Shown one piece after another: positions 51,739 to 59,275 of a DNA stretch of 64,000 bases. The number at the start of each line of letters is the position of its first letter. Positions within the stretch are counted from its first letter, which is position 1. The translations under genes and the position numbers were made by a program. The notes beneath the pieces were generated by a model that was not told where the DNA came from, did not search any database, and saw only the letters and a list, made by a program, of their open reading frames with translations. Origin of the DNA: Channa striata (Eukaryota; Chordata; Actinopteri; Anabantiformes; Channidae); assembly GCA_033026295.1 (NCBI GenBank), contig CM065172.1, positions 14,441,165-14,505,164 on the forward strand, read 5' to 3'.

Positions 51739-54700
51739 TCTCCACGGGTGTCTGCTCTAATGTTTTGCCCGCACGTGCTGGAACAAAGAAAGAGCGCTCT
51801 CCTCCACTCAGCCAAGTTTCCTCTGCAATGACAGAAAAAATAATTGATTTCACGCCGCTCTGAGCAGACAGAGCCACACAAGCGCTGAGACAAGTCATGA
51901 AGGCTGAGAGAAGAGCAGGTAGTGGATGACAAGAACAAGTACACTGCATCGCCCTCCTGAGCCCCATCTCAGTCTGAATCTCGTCACATTTTTAAGGGAT
52001 TCGAACTGTTTCACATTAACACAATGTAATTTTGCAGAAAGTTAAATCGACACATTGACAAATTCACCTCAAACAATCATAGCAGTATTTTTGCTGCTTT
52101 TAGTTCATTGAAAAATTTTATGGCAACTATAAGTTTCCACATAGAAGGACTCTTCTTTGACTCGTGTAATAAACCACAATAAACAATTATTAATATGTTT
52201 TCTGAATTTTACACTATATAAAAAAATCTCTATAGTTCTAACAGAAAAATGCCTTCAGATGACATCATCTGGAAAAGCGTTTCTGTTCAGATGATGTAAT
52301 TTAATTGCTCGTATTACTGTGGCTGTAGTTCTGGTTGACCTGCTGCTCAGGACACATCATCTGAACTGATGATAAAAACAAAAAACAAAGCAAAAGACTT
52401 GTAAATATTGTCCACACATTTTTCAAAAGTTTCTGTGATTTTACATTAAATGGCATGCATGCTCAGTTCACTGGCCACAATACGAGGAAGTGCCAAAATG
52501 GAACAGATGGTGTGACGGTAAAAATAGAAAAGTCACGGTTTTTGGAATAAAGAAAAATGTCACCAGTGGATTGGTGTGTCTGGCTGATGTGTTTTTAATA
52601 GCTCTAGGACAACAGCAGACGTCTACGGCATCAATGACCTACGAGTCCAGGCTGCAGGCTGACAACTAACCGAATGTAAGCAGAGAATCAGTGTGTGGTG
52701 ACTGAGGTACATACAATCACCATACACTGAATGACCGAAGTCATTCAAGAGTTATAATCTGCAAATTGTTGATCCATTTTCAAATTACATTAATTGTAGA
52801 TGCTAACGTGGCTTTAATGGCAAATGTTAACACACATAAAACTACGTCGATATCATAGTTTGTGCTAAACGAAACATGGTTGTTTGCTTTATTTTTCACC
52901 ACATTTCATATTTTACCAATTTCAATGTGACTGCTTCTAAGCAGGGTTGGAGAATGGGATCCGTAACGGGACCACATTAAGTGAAAGTGTAAATATCTGG
53001 CTCTGAGAGTGAACAGGAGGGAAGCCCAGGGTGTGGGCAGTGGGGATCACATCTGAAGGCAGCATGTGGGAAAGACGCATTAAGACGGAAGGGGAGTGAG
53101 AAAAATGAATGAGTGGATCCATCACCGGTAACATAAATCAGATTTACATGTGGTATGAAGAATGCCTGAATAAAATGTGTCGTGTTGAAGTAGGATCTTT
53201 GTTTGCGTGCGTGAAGGGGTTTTACAGTTTGGCCAGTAGATGGGGACAAAGCAGCAGGATTGAGGTTGACCTAGAAGAAAAAACTGACTGATGAGGACAC
53301 TTAAACTGCACTCACACATACAAACACACACTTATATGCTAGTGTGACCAGTACTTATTGCCCTGTCACACTGTCACAATGGAGATAAGGTTGAGAGGCA
53401 ATTGCAAGGTCTATTAGGTTACAGCTAATTAGAAGAGCACGGACATCGATACGGTCAGATAGGCATCAGATAAGAGCTGGATAAAGCTCTCCAGTGTTTT
53501 AATAAAGCCAAACACTGTGTGGCAGGAGTTTGGCAAAAGCGACTGCTGATAACATCAAAGCTTATTCCACTGCTCAAAACATATTACTTCTCGATTTAAT
53601 AGTTCCACTTTCAGTTCCCTGTACCCTGCTGAACTGACACTAAGAGCAACCAGCTCACTTCTGCTTTTCTAGAAAGCACATGGTGCTGAACCAAAACACT
53701 CAAACCACATCACACTACAAAGCTTCAGGGAGCTTAGTGTTTGAAAGTGTGTGTGTGTGTGTGTGTCTGCCCTGTTCCAAAGCGAATGTTTTCATAATTC
53801 AGGCGTTTAGTGCAGTGACCCGGCTTGTCTCCCAGCGTAGCCATGGAAACCGTCTGTTTACTAACAGTGTGTCGCTGAGGATGGGAGCTCTTTCACTCAC
53901 CCAGCAGGGCAGACAACAAACCACACACTCATCCAACCGTCAACACAGATGCATGTTCATTACCACAGCTGGATCGACAAAAATAGTTATCAATACTAAA
54001 AATAGAGAAACACACTATGATGTTGGAAGAGCACATCAAGTTGCTTAATGCAGACGGTGACACTGTGCGCAGCAGAGGCATAAATATGTACATGTTCACA
54101 AAGCAACCCTGGTTTCCTATATGTGACCTACTGTGTCAGTTTGGTTTCCACCAACTCTTAAGAAAAACATCCGGAGCTTTAGCTTGCTCGATGTTTCGTT
54201 TTCTCCACTTCCTTTGTGCTGTCTGTGTTTGCCTGTAGTTTGGTGCTGGGCAGGTAGTATAATCACAGGCTGTTTGCTGGAAACAGCTGCTTGCTGTTGG
54301 AAATGGGCAGTTGGGACTGGACTGCAGTATATGCACCATAAATCAAACTGATGACCTATCTAGCCAACTTTTTTTAACATTACTGTCATTTCATTTATTG
54401 TTAATATGAAATTACAGTTGGAAATACAACCAAGATATAACAATTAAAGATTTAGATTGCATAAATGTAAAGGGGAATGACCTCCTCATGGTCCCATTCC
54501 TGTTGTCGCCTGGTGAGAATGATGTGTGTTTGAGTGCGATTGTAGGAGATACTGGGAGGGGTCTGATTCCAGATGTAAGTGGAACTCTTCAGACAAACAG
54601 AGGCCCAGGCTAGAAAAGCACAGGAAACAGATAACTGACATATGGGGTCCTGACTCAGTGCCTGTGTGTGTGTGTGTGTATGGGTTCTTTTTGTCAGTCA

Positions 54701-57700
54701 GGCCATGGTATGGTCACAGGAAACTTACCTTTAAAATGATTCATGCCTACACAATATACATCAAATGAGTCACAGTAAGACCCAACGTAAGTGAAATCCA
54801 GCTCATCCACACATGTCTATGACCGAGTTTGTATTTTAAGCCATTCTATGAGACAGAACAAAGAGATGAGGGCTACATAGCGCAAACAAAGAACATGTGT
54901 GTGTTTGTGATGCATAATGTATATGGGGAAATCCTATGTATAATATATGCTGGGGTTGACCTCTGTATGACAGGGATAGTGTGTGTATGTATAATGCATA
55001 AGGATGTGGAATAAATGATGAGATATGGGAGAAAGATTCAGCACAAGGCTGCTTCAAGCTGACATGGGGGCGAGAGCAGCCACTGCTGGGAAACAGCAGC
55101 ACCAGGCTGCCCCCCAGTGGTAAAAGCAAACCAGTCTGCAGCAAACTCACAGTGGTACCTCGAAGTCAAGTGGCCCTTATGGAAAATATAGAGCCTAATA
55201 GAATCCAATAACACAGGCTCAAAATTGTATGTCTGTTTTTGTTGATAATAATGATAAATTGATTAAATATTGCTATTACTAATTAACCACTATTCCTATA
55301 ATTAAATATTACAGTAGGATTTGTATAAAGCTAAAGCGGCAAACATTTGCACTGTGAAATAAATAACGTTAGATTAAGAATGTCTCAGAAAACTTCATAT
55401 ATTAAATTGTCATTTTATAAAGAGAAACGAAAGTCTGAGCATGACTAGACAAGCCAGTATTTCAGATAATACTAGCTCATCGAAGATATTTCGGGTCAGG
55501 GTGTTGGCCAATAACTGACAGGATAACAAAATACAGCAACGCCAAAAGGAGTTTTGAAACAGTATCATAACCTACAGTTTGTCTACAAGAAAACAGCGAC
55601 CAGCACAATGTTCAACATCATCAACAAAGTTAATGGAACATTATCAGAACAATTATTATTCTTGTCATGACTGAGCAGTTGTGTGAGATCTACTCTTTGG
55701 ACTACACTACACATTTCATTCTTTAAATTAACCTTCTTAATTTTGAATATTATCATCAAGAAGGAAAGACAGATAAAATGAAAAAAAGGCCATTTGAGGT
55801 TTCTTGTTCTTTGTCAATCTGCAGCTTTGGGAGTCTATTTAGCTGTTTGCCTGCACATTTGTCTGTGCGTCTATTATCTCTTTCTCAGTTTCTTTCCTTA
55901 GGCCGTTAAGCAAATGTTGGTTTTCGCATTGTGTTCTAACACAGAGCAGAACGCACTGTATACACACTAAAGTTGGGGCCATGACCAGATACACTAAAAC
56001 TGTGTCGCAATCGGTTTCCTGGTGACTGGGGGGTGCATTTTTGTGGTTGCCATGGAGATGTTAAACTGTGGCCAGAATCAGAGCTTACGATGAGATAATG
56101 TGTTTTTCTTCACTGTGCTTAGAGTTGGTCAGTGAAACATGATGCTGCGTGTGAGTTTAAACTGTTGTGTCACACCTCCTCATATTGCGACAAGAACTGT
56201 ACATTTTCCAAAACTACCAAACAATTTCCAGGAAACACAGCTTAGAGCCACAAGAAAATATGCTGTCTTTTGTAAAACAGCTACATGTTCCAGCATGGTC
56301 TCTCCTATGACCTGTCCCTCTTACTAAAATCAGGAAAAAAATATGTACACAGTGTTTTTGGTCATCGTGTTGTCACCAGTAATACCCCAACACATGCCCC
56401 AACACATTCCAATGGATCTTTCCACATAGTCGGGTTAACAAATGAAGGTGAGAGACAACTACACACTTCCTGTGTTCTGCTTTGATGCTACAGACAGAAA
56501 GCTGTGTGTGTGACATCATGTGTGAAGATGTACCAATTATAGAAAGGAGACAAATGTCTGAAAAACAAACATCACTGGAATAATAACCACTACACAACAC
56601 AACAAACGTGAAAACTTACAACGTCCTGATGCGATCTCAACCCAAATTCTTTTGATCTTAGAAATCCTTGGGTACTTTTGTTTATTGTGACATTGACAGC
56701 TCTGACTGATCTCACGTCGGCCAGACAGAATGAGTTACCAAGTTTTCAAAGACATGTGCATTCTAGCTCTGCCAGGGGGCTTTGGTGAGCCAACACTGCG
56801 AGGAATCCACGTGGAGACCTGCTGGCAAAACTGGCGAGCTCCCAGCTAAATTTGACACGATCTCTGCGAGGTAGCTCGACGATGGTGACATCATTCCTGA
56901 ACTCTGCCAGAGGGCTGGTTTCTGACTATGGCGGAGCCAGCTGCATCCAGTGGGGGGCTACAGCTGCCAGTGTCAGGGCAGACACTTTGGGGGCGGGGGG
57001 GGTTGTGATGCATTACAGAGCGTCTGATTAAGGCTTTGTTGTGCTGTTAAATCGCTAACTGCAAAGACTGACTGCGGCTGTGGCCGTTAACAGTTGGCAG
57101 GTGGCAGGATTCACCTCACAAGCAAGGTCATTAGTAAGACACAAGTGTCCTGCAGCATCAGGAGCTCATTTAGTATTGAGTAAAACACATCTTTTTTTAA
57201 ACAAAGAGGACACATCTTACCCATTCCCCAGGTCATCAATATCATCATCATCATCTTCATCATCTTCGTTTTGGCTTTTCCCGCCAAGGTCGCTGTCGCT
57301 GAGGTAATCTGCCTTCAGGAGGGTCGGGTCCGAATCCTCCAGAGATTCGATGAGGTGGATACGAGAGCTGTGGCTTATCCGAAGGGGAACATCTAGCTGG
57401 GTGTTACCTGTGGATGGAGCATCACCGGCCTGCAGACGGGGGCTTGCTTGACCGTGGCGCCACGACAGTGGAGAGGAGCGATTTGATAGGCTGGAAATGG
57501 AGAAGGCAGCAGCTTCATCGCTGTCGTAACACATGGTCCCCTCCACACAGCTATAGGAAATAAACATGCACGTTTTAACGTTCTTTTGTGGTAAAAAATA
57601 ATGTTCGCGGCACTGAGCTGCCTTTAAGAGCTGAAAAATTCAGGCACACTTAAACTGAAAGTCTGTCTTTAATTTCCACTTTTTTTTCCTACAAAAGCTT

Positions 57701-58702
57701 GGAATTTGCTTTTTTCAGCCAATCCATCTTTCCTCATCTCCCATTGCTGCAAGCTCTTCTCTGAGAGAAACCTCACTGTAAAAAACCTTTTATTGATGTC
57801 GAAAGAGCTCAGGGATTAGTTGGTATTCAGATGCCTGCGTATGCATGGCACATTTTACATTGGTGCACATGCATTAATAATGTGTGTGTTTGTTTTCATG
57901 TTAGCATCCTGTCAGGATTTTTTTTTCTAATAATCTGTGTTTTGTATTGCGAAGCGTGAAAGTGTCACTTTATTTTAGTGCACATTTGTGTGAAGCTACA
58001 AAAATCAACACCACTAACGACACAATCACATGCACACATACGAAGCCTGTGCTAAAGCAGCAAGTCACTGGTTGTCAAACTGTGTGAAAATAAATGAAAT
58101 TGGCTGCTACATTAAACATTAATCTTGACGTGACATGATAAAAAAAATCCTTTTTTACAAAAATCAAAAGTCATTTGAACAATGAAATGTTAACATAAAA
58201 CAGACAGGAGGGAAGTCAGGTGAGCATGAGAGAGATTTTGTTTTACCAAAATAGATTTTTACATTTTACTTTCTGCTTCTTATGCATTACAGTATATTAT
58301 GGAAAATGTGTGTAGACAAAACTTGCTCACCAGCTCATTTGTTAAATTGCAACAAATCTCCCACTATAAATACTTGTTTTTAATAGGAAATATGACATTT
58401 TGTTTGCACAGGAAACTTCTGCAGACAGGCTGTATAATTTGTCTTTAGGGACAGTGGGGAGTGATTCAAGGTTAGTACAGTACAATAAAAGTATGAATGG
58501 TGAAGGAAATGTATTCCAGCAGGGAACCATCTGCTGATTTGCTTTTCATGTGGGGAGCTCCCACTGAGGGACAGAGAGAGGATACATGGCAGGAGACCCA
58601 CGAACAAGCAGACACAGGAGAAGCTCTCAAGGACAAAACCTGACGATGCACTGAACACATCCAAAGTCAGCCAGTGACAGAGAGGAAGCAAAGGAAGGGA
58701 GA

Positions 58703-58740
<38 letters not shown>

Positions 58741-59204
58741 ATTCACACACAAAATTAATCAGAGCATTATTGCATGTCTTGTGTTGTGCATGAATGTGAG
58801 ATGTGAGTGCGCATTGACAGGGTCGGCTTTGAAGTCAGCTTTGAGTTAATCCTGCTACAGCTTCGTATTAGCCAACGCACGGGGAAAGCAGGCAGCAAAC
58901 AACACACTAAATGCTACTGGTCTATCTGGAATACTGGTATTGATTTATGAGCCCACAGGCAGTTAACCACCACTGTAAGCAATGTCAACAAGAAGTTTCC
59001 CATCTCAACTGCTTGTTTCTTGATTGTTGGCTTTTCTTTTGTTGTTGTTTCAATTGATCCGAGCTGACATGCGTATGCGTGTTTGTGTTTGTGGGGCTGA
59101 CCTGTGGTTGAGCTGCACCCCTTTCAGGCTGGTCATGGTTTCCTCCAGGTTCTGTCGAAGGTCCAGAACATTTTGCACCGTTCTCTTCCTCTGTGACTCT
59201 GGAT
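13776..59204 (-). CDS. nav1: nav1 gene: neuron navigator 1 (5' exon off window)
   Basis: NAV1 is a large cytoplasmic microtubule plus-end-tracking protein of developing neurons, used in neurite outgrowth and directional migration. The 28 constitutive coding exons here hold 5070 nt (about 1690 residues), against roughly 1880 residues for the human protein; the N-terminal exon is beyond 64000. Order: Ser-rich region, basic Ser/Pro region with an SxIP-type motif (SGIP), coiled coils, poly-Lys, a second coiled coil, and a C-terminal AAA+ ATPase with Walker A GPSGTGKT, Walker B LVVIIDD and sensor IIGTTNQ. The C-terminus is DPTLQATL. Wording around the ATPase (KCVDSLVFETLIPKP) matches NAV1 rather than NAV2 or NAV3 as I remember them. 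Frame breaks occur in exons 28849-29149 (two), 17134-17317 and 14653-14857; all other junction phases agree. Confidence 0.95.
14168..14356 (-). CDS. nav1: nav1 exon: post-ATPase segment
   Basis: 63 codons starting VHGQKAVWEDPVEWVRGTLP, then WPNAQQDQSKLFHLPPPSIG and ending TLESDPL. Phase 0 at both ends, donor gtgagt. The ORF that continues past the donor is intron. Confidence 0.97.
14449..14567 (-). CDS. nav1: nav1 exon: AAA+ lid region
   Basis: Encodes PCFFLSCPVSVSEFRQWFID, then LWNHSIIPYLQEGAKDGIK. Very highly conserved in NAV proteins. Acceptor cccaag, donor gtgagt. Confidence 0.96.
14653..14857 (-). CDS. nav1: nav1 exon: AAA+ region, carries a frame break
   Basis: Starts MIMFSNNVEPANGF in the frame set by the upstream exon, then meets TGA at 14811-14809. 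One base over, the reading continues LRYLHRKAVEAYQEEQQDSG, then LRVLDWIPQLWYHLHAFLEK and DFLIG, in frame with the next exon. One extra base in the four-T run (sense; plus A4 at 14814-14817) would restore continuity. The length is 205 nt where 206 is expected. Splice sites are intact. Confidence 0.93.
14965..15036 (-). CDS. nav1: nav1 exon: sensor 1 region
   Basis: 72 nt encoding PYIIGTTNQPVKMTSNNGLH, then LSF. The sensor-1 Asn of the AAA+ fold falls in IIGTTNQ. Strong gtaagt donor. Confidence 0.96.
15129..15280 (-). CDS. nav1: nav1 exon: Walker B
   Basis: Encodes DLQLYLSNLANQIDRESGGE, then MPLVVIIDDISDSAAITELV. The hydrophobic run ending in DD is Walker B. Acceptor cttttgcag, donor gtgagt. 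Confidence 0.96.
15365..15630 (-). CDS. nav1: nav1 exon: Walker A (P-loop)
   Basis: Encodes LREKCVDSLVFETLIPKPMM, then LLLKHRRLVLSGPSGTGKTY with the P-loop GPSGTGKT, ending NMHRQSPK. It has a slightly longer acidic insert (SSEADPD) before VTFNMH than I recall in mammals. Confidence 0.97.
15856..16027 (-). CDS. nav1: nav1 exon: pre-ATPase segment
   Basis: 57 codons plus one base: DYLTQVDPTASLGLSCDSLH, ending SARILVTLK. This corresponds to the NAV1 region with DPASTLGLSTESIHGY just before the ATPase. Donor gtcagt. Confidence 0.93.
16134..16232 (-). CDS. nav1: nav1 exon, 33 codons
   Basis: Encodes DNNQQQEHYLGSVLVSVRTD, then WACLDSLIAKTFK. It matches the pre-ATPase part of NAV1 (QEFFLGCSKV.GKVDW). 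Phase 0 at both ends. Confidence 0.9.
16342..16427 (-). CDS. nav1: nav1 exon, 86 nt
   Basis: Encodes VSPVDTISVSSQRDTVCCRV, then LVRTEHAE. This is the beta-rich TLRVVVRMPP-type stretch of NAV1. The donor is weak (gtccaa), but the phase to the next exon is right. Confidence 0.85.
16549..16747 (-). CDS. nav1: nav1 exon: end of coiled coil and Ser/Pro linker
   Basis: Starts STVENLKAENDHLKIGSQLP (tail of the coiled coil; LKAEND is diagnostic), then a Ser/Pro linker with MSLTKSFSLSLNECKDP. Confidence 0.93.
16861..17023 (-). CDS. nav1: nav1 exon: second coiled coil
   Basis: Encodes METTEEPYGEETAVSDLRSE, then LWDKERELTDIRLEALNSAH and QLEQLREAMNSMQ: heptad-like helix, strongly NAV1. It begins with one base, so it needs two bases from the preceding exon. 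Confidence 0.95.
17134..17317 (-). CDS. nav1: nav1 exon: LRSSFNKAFSIKK, carries a frame break
   Basis: Encodes LRSSFNKAFSIKKGSKTYSD, then IEEIATPDSSAPNSPKMLHE. After the six-G run (plus C6 at 17193-17198) the conserved NAV1 pattern (QPSSLKTSASATSSV, like SPSIKSSTSSSV in human) lies one base over. With the strong gtaagt donor the exon is 184 nt and leaves one base, but the next exon needs two. One extra G would fix both the protein match and the phase. Confidence 0.92.
17318..18199 (-). other. nav1 intron downstream of the microexon
   Basis: No other exon or mobile element recognised; AT-rich. Confidence 0.65.
18200..18208 (-). CDS. nav1: nav1 9-nt microexon (Val-Phe-Glu)
   Basis: Sense GTGTTTGAG, flanked by acceptor tgctgttttag and donor gtgagtgaag; phase 0 at both ends, between the exon ending KKKKKKSW and the one starting LRSSFNK. 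As I recall it, human NAV1 reads SW-VYE-LRSS at this point, so these three codons supply the matching VFE. The UGC a few bases before the 3' splice site is the usual SRRM4 context for neural microexons. Confidence 0.8.
18341..18462 (-). CDS. nav1: nav1 exon: Ser-rich and poly-Lys
   Basis: Encodes LRMRRQNSCESISSLNSLTS, then MSSIGSLKDQDAKKKKKKSW. The QNS.SISSLNS block and Lys run are diagnostic of NAV1. Donor gtaaga. Confidence 0.96.
18555..18663 (-). CDS. nav1: nav1 exon: coiled coil
   Basis: Encodes DSELMELRETIDALRAKNEE, then AQAVIHGALNNPDNMK. Conserved LRETID...AQAVI.GALN. The donor is gtttgg. Confidence 0.95.
18664..19461 (-). other. nav1 intron
   Basis: About 0.8 kb of non-coding sequence with nothing recognised beyond a short (GT)n run near 19415. 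Confidence 0.65.
19462..19545 (-). CDS. nav1: nav1 exon: coiled coil
   Basis: 28 codons: ANLVAAFEQSLALMTSRLQS, then LSVSHEQK. Phase 0 at both ends. This continues the first coiled coil. Confidence 0.96.
19546..21161 (-). other. nav1 intron (1.6 kb)
   Basis: No exon recognised. The plus-strand ORFs (20142-20375, 20708-21031) show no family features. Confidence 0.65.
21162..21239 (-). CDS. nav1: nav1 exon: coiled coil start
   Basis: 26 codons: QIRKLRRELESSQEKVSNLT, then TQLTAN. Nearly identical to mammalian NAV1. Donor gtatgt. Confidence 0.96.
21442..21465 (-). CDS. nav1: nav1 24-nt exon (AEERIQGE)
   Basis: Eight codons between SYSS and QIRKL, phase 0 at both ends; human has AEERMQSE here. 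Acceptor ctgcatccaaag with a UGC close to the 3' splice site; donor gtaagt. Confidence 0.9.
21730..21782 (-). CDS. nav1: nav1 53-nt exon
   Basis: Encodes HGSVLSLASNASSSYSS, matching human HGSVLSLASSASSTYSS. Acceptor tttcag, donor gtgagt. Confidence 0.95.
21906..22085 (-). CDS. nav1: nav1 exon: Ser-rich region
   Basis: Encodes PSPVGGPPRMTRSNSIPTHD, then GSTLSLAERPHSMGMVRSGS and FRDKESDE. RSNSIPTH and STLSLAERP are NAV1 signatures; RSNSIP is a likely phospho-site context. Confidence 0.96.
22174..22322 (-). CDS. nav1: nav1 exon: RRHSHSI region
   Basis: Encodes FSGASQGEDEGKEKGERRHS, then LTLPMLSSPTSLPRTSKISM. Matches the human ERRHSHTIGGLPESDD region in position. Confidence 0.9.
22323..23662 (-). 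other. nav1 introns around the 42-nt exon
   Basis: Apart from the exon at 22793-22834, no coding content is seen. A short (GT)n run lies near 23030-23060. Confidence 0.6.
22793..22834 (-). CDS. nav1: nav1 42-nt exon
   Basis: Encodes SHRDRNTLPKKGL plus split codons, matching human QRDRNTLPKKGLRYQ. Donor gtaagc, acceptor ccacag; phases correct. Confidence 0.93.
23663..24184 (-). CDS. nav1: nav1 exon: Ser/Pro-rich
   Basis: Encodes LSGVRSLAKPPSMAQLDKLN, SNSLEV, CLTPSPAPLLNVNSSA and YPRLSGLHRSMESLPLQMSL. The blocks AKPPS.A.LDK.NSNSL and LSGLHRSMESL are NAV1-specific. 522 nt with consistent phases. Confidence 0.96.
24295..25126 (-). CDS. nav1: nav1 largest exon: basic Ser/Pro region with SxIP
   Basis: 832 nt. 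Contains DKSRLAVKASGLQRSSSDAG, KKPTMVPSNG, IPKTSGIPVKPG (SxIP-type EB1-binding motif with basic flanks), GRKTSLDVSSSNQSGFLSPN, LQYRSLPRPAKTSTLTLTRP and PVNQTDREKEKERAKAKAVV. The long plus-strand ORF here is its shadow. Confidence 0.97.
25444..26537 (-). mobile_element. Degenerate Tc1-like DNA transposon
   Basis: Both ends begin CAGTTGAGTAG inward and are flanked by TA (25442-25443 and 26538-26539), the Tc1/mariner target duplication. Minus-strand frames show broken Tc1 transposase: ISKCLGRPTVKSIIRNGR (helix-turn-helix region), FWNNCIYSDDTKV (like W..VLWSDETK), TPMIKHDGDTLMGSGCIST (like T.TVKHGGGS.M.WGCFS) and LSPDLNIIKNL (like SPDLNPIENLW). Stops, frameshifts and a 25-base T run (25781-25805) make it inactive. 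1094 bp. Confidence 0.88.
25781..25805. repeat. Poly-T (25) tract
   Basis: Homopolymer run inside the Tc1 remnant, expanded within the transposase reading frame (poly-Lys on the minus strand). Confidence 0.95.
28849..29149 (-). CDS. nav1: nav1 exon with two compensating frame breaks
   Basis: Starts MRTDAEKRSLVESGLSWDSD in the correct phase, but that frame hits TGA at 29050-29048. The conserved middle (YDTGSLKSESANKWKKTRPQ, then GELKKPQTLG and HVLKK) lies one base over, and that frame hits a stop at 28860-28858. The end (NPPVGVTSPITHTSQSGLKV) returns to the first frame and joins the next exon correctly. The total of 301 nt fits 100 codons plus one base, so the two shifts cancel. Splice sites are normal. 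Confidence 0.92.
29150..31424 (-). other. nav1 intron (2.3 kb)
   Basis: No exon recognised. It holds (GT)n at 29748-29774, a (GGCA)/(CA)n compound repeat at 29934-29979, and a GC-richer patch at 30240-30520 with RFX-type motifs. Confidence 0.65.
30281..30515. promoter_or_regulatory. Cluster of three RFX X-box-like motifs
   Basis: GTTGCCATGGTAAT (30281-30294), GTTGCTATGGCTCC (30314-30327) and GTTGCCATAGTTAC (30502-30515) resemble the RFX site GTNRCC-N(0-3)-RGYAAC. They lie in a GC-richer intron patch. Function is inference. Confidence 0.4.
31425..31563 (-). CDS. nav1: nav1 exon: WDESSSISSG
   Basis: Encodes WDESSSISSGLSDGSDNLSS, then EEFNTSPTLNSLPTTPIGSR and RNSAIV. Almost identical to human NAV1. 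Its first base completes a codon from either the long-isoform exon (57221) or the alternative first exon (45439). Confidence 0.97.
32961..33095 (+). mobile_element. Teleost LINE/SINE 3'-tail-like repeat
   Basis: The wording ttggccctgcgatagactgg, ggacctgtccagg, gacagctgggataggctcc and then ggataaatggttggatgg is the common fish retroposon tail, ending in ATGGATGG-type repeats. Only the tail is present. Confidence 0.65.
34675..34720. repeat. Inverted repeat / hairpin
   Basis: 14-base perfect arms GAAATTACATGCTA (34675-34688) and TAGCATGTAATTTC (34707-34720) with an 18-base spacer that can itself pair CAG with CTG. Confidence 0.8.
35840..36543 (-). mobile_element. Decayed non-LTR retrotransposon (reverse-transcriptase 3' part)
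   Basis: Minus-strand frames, broken by stops and indels, give GKMERHIDRQINAAS, QKAKLSVFY.AYIPTL, then SEHLVRMSPGCLPLEVYSAH. These match the teleost LINE pattern (GRMEREIDRRIGAAS, QKAKLSIYRSIYVPTLTYG, GHLVRMPPGRLPGEVF). About 700 bp. Clade not assigned. Confidence 0.75.
39318..39338. repeat. (CA)n microsatellite
   Basis: Uninterrupted CA dinucleotides in a nav1 intron. Confidence 0.85.
41835..41850. repeat. 16-bp perfect palindrome
   Basis: TAATCTTATAAGATTA reads the same on both strands. It sits in intron sequence. Confidence 0.85.
42300..42328. repeat. (CA)n microsatellite
   Basis: About 14 CA units in a nav1 intron. Confidence 0.9.
44193..44229. repeat. (TG)n microsatellite
   Basis: About 18 TG units. 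Another TG run follows at about 44394-44414. Confidence 0.9.
44750..45950 (-). promoter_or_regulatory. nav1: Intragenic CpG island / nav1 alternative promoter
   Basis: A sharp rise in G+C and CG dinucleotides (for example 44940-45010 and 45460-45560) in an otherwise AT-rich, CG-poor region. It surrounds the alternative first exon. Transcription start is probably between 45600 and 45900. A CT repeat (45702-45724) lies in the presumed 5' UTR. Activity on the opposite strand cannot be excluded. Confidence 0.7.
45439..45521 (-). CDS. nav1: nav1 alternative first coding exon
   Basis: ATG at 45521-45519 (gggagaaATGA), then SGRVLNGKMLQLPAPQRAGR and TMHFLS; the strong donor gtaacg leaves AG. Joined to the exon at 31563 this gives Ser-Trp-Asp-Glu in the correct frame. 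It sits inside a CpG island within the intron that separates long-isoform exons. The frame is open upstream to 45788, but that part includes a GA/CT simple repeat and is more likely 5' UTR. Splicing is inferred, not shown. Confidence 0.65.
49688..49815. repeat. Possible dispersed teleost repeat
   Basis: The string around attgaaattttgaccttta, then ggccacagttattacaa and gtctctgcaaaatttcatg resembles a widespread fish interspersed repeat. Recognised from memory only; no termini seen. Confidence 0.35.
51691..51734. repeat. (GT)22 microsatellite
   Basis: The longest uninterrupted dinucleotide tract in the window, about 44 bases. Confidence 0.95.
52256..52365. promoter_or_regulatory. CAGATG E-box cluster with inverted repeats
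   Basis: Four CAGATG/CATCTG sites (52256, 52266, 52288, 52358) in 110 bases. Two form the near-palindrome CAGATGACATCATCTG; two lie in the arms TTCAGATGATGT (52286-52297) and ACATCATCTGAA (52354-52365). A TAATTTAATTG homeodomain-type stretch lies between them. Enhancer function is inference. Confidence 0.35.
57221..57550 (-). CDS. nav1: nav1 long-isoform exon: CYDSDE and acidic end
   Basis: Encodes CVEGTMCYDSDEAAAFSISS, LSNRSSPLSWRHGQASPRLQ and AGDAPSTG, ending with an Asp/Glu run. CYDSD and NRSSPLSWR.GQ.SPRLQAGDAPS are shared with human NAV1. 330 nt; phases agree on both sides. Confidence 0.96.
57551..59101 (-). other. nav1 intron (1.55 kb)
   Basis: Non-coding, with (AC)n at 58708-58738. 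Nothing else recognised. Confidence 0.65.
59102..59204 (-). CDS. nav1: nav1 long-isoform exon: DPESQRKRTVQ
   Basis: Encodes DPESQRKRTVQNVLDLRQNL, then EETMTSLKGVQLNH: a near-exact NAV1 helix. The donor is gtcagc. The acceptor has little polypyrimidine and lies about 36 bases from a sense (TG)n tract. Confidence 0.96.
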
Positions 59205-59238
59205 CTGCAGGGATGCACACAAACACGCCCACACACAT

Positions 59239-59275
<37 letters not shown>

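Larger units (their letters stand above)
45522..57220 (-). other. nav1 large intron, proximal part (11.7 kb)
   Basis: Upstream of the alternative promoter. No exon of known type. It contains a long (GT)n (51691-51734), a dispersed repeat (49688-49815), an E-box cluster (52256-52365) and single RFX-like motifs at 53837-53850 and 56046-56059. Confidence 0.6.

Noticed and set aside
58708..58738. Regularly spaced repeats as a CRISPR-like array
   Set aside because: These and similar tracts are simple (CA)n microsatellites with no repeat-spacer structure.
13776..59204. nav1 as a processed or decayed pseudogene
   Set aside because: Introns are present, splice sites are intact and conservation is high. 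The few indels sit mainly at homopolymers, which fits sequence error better.
13776..59204. Assignment to nav2 or nav3
   Set aside because: The sequence around the ATPase, DPESQRKRTVQ and WDESSSISSG follow NAV1 as I know it, and no calponin-homology domain is seen. The missing 5' exon limits this argument.
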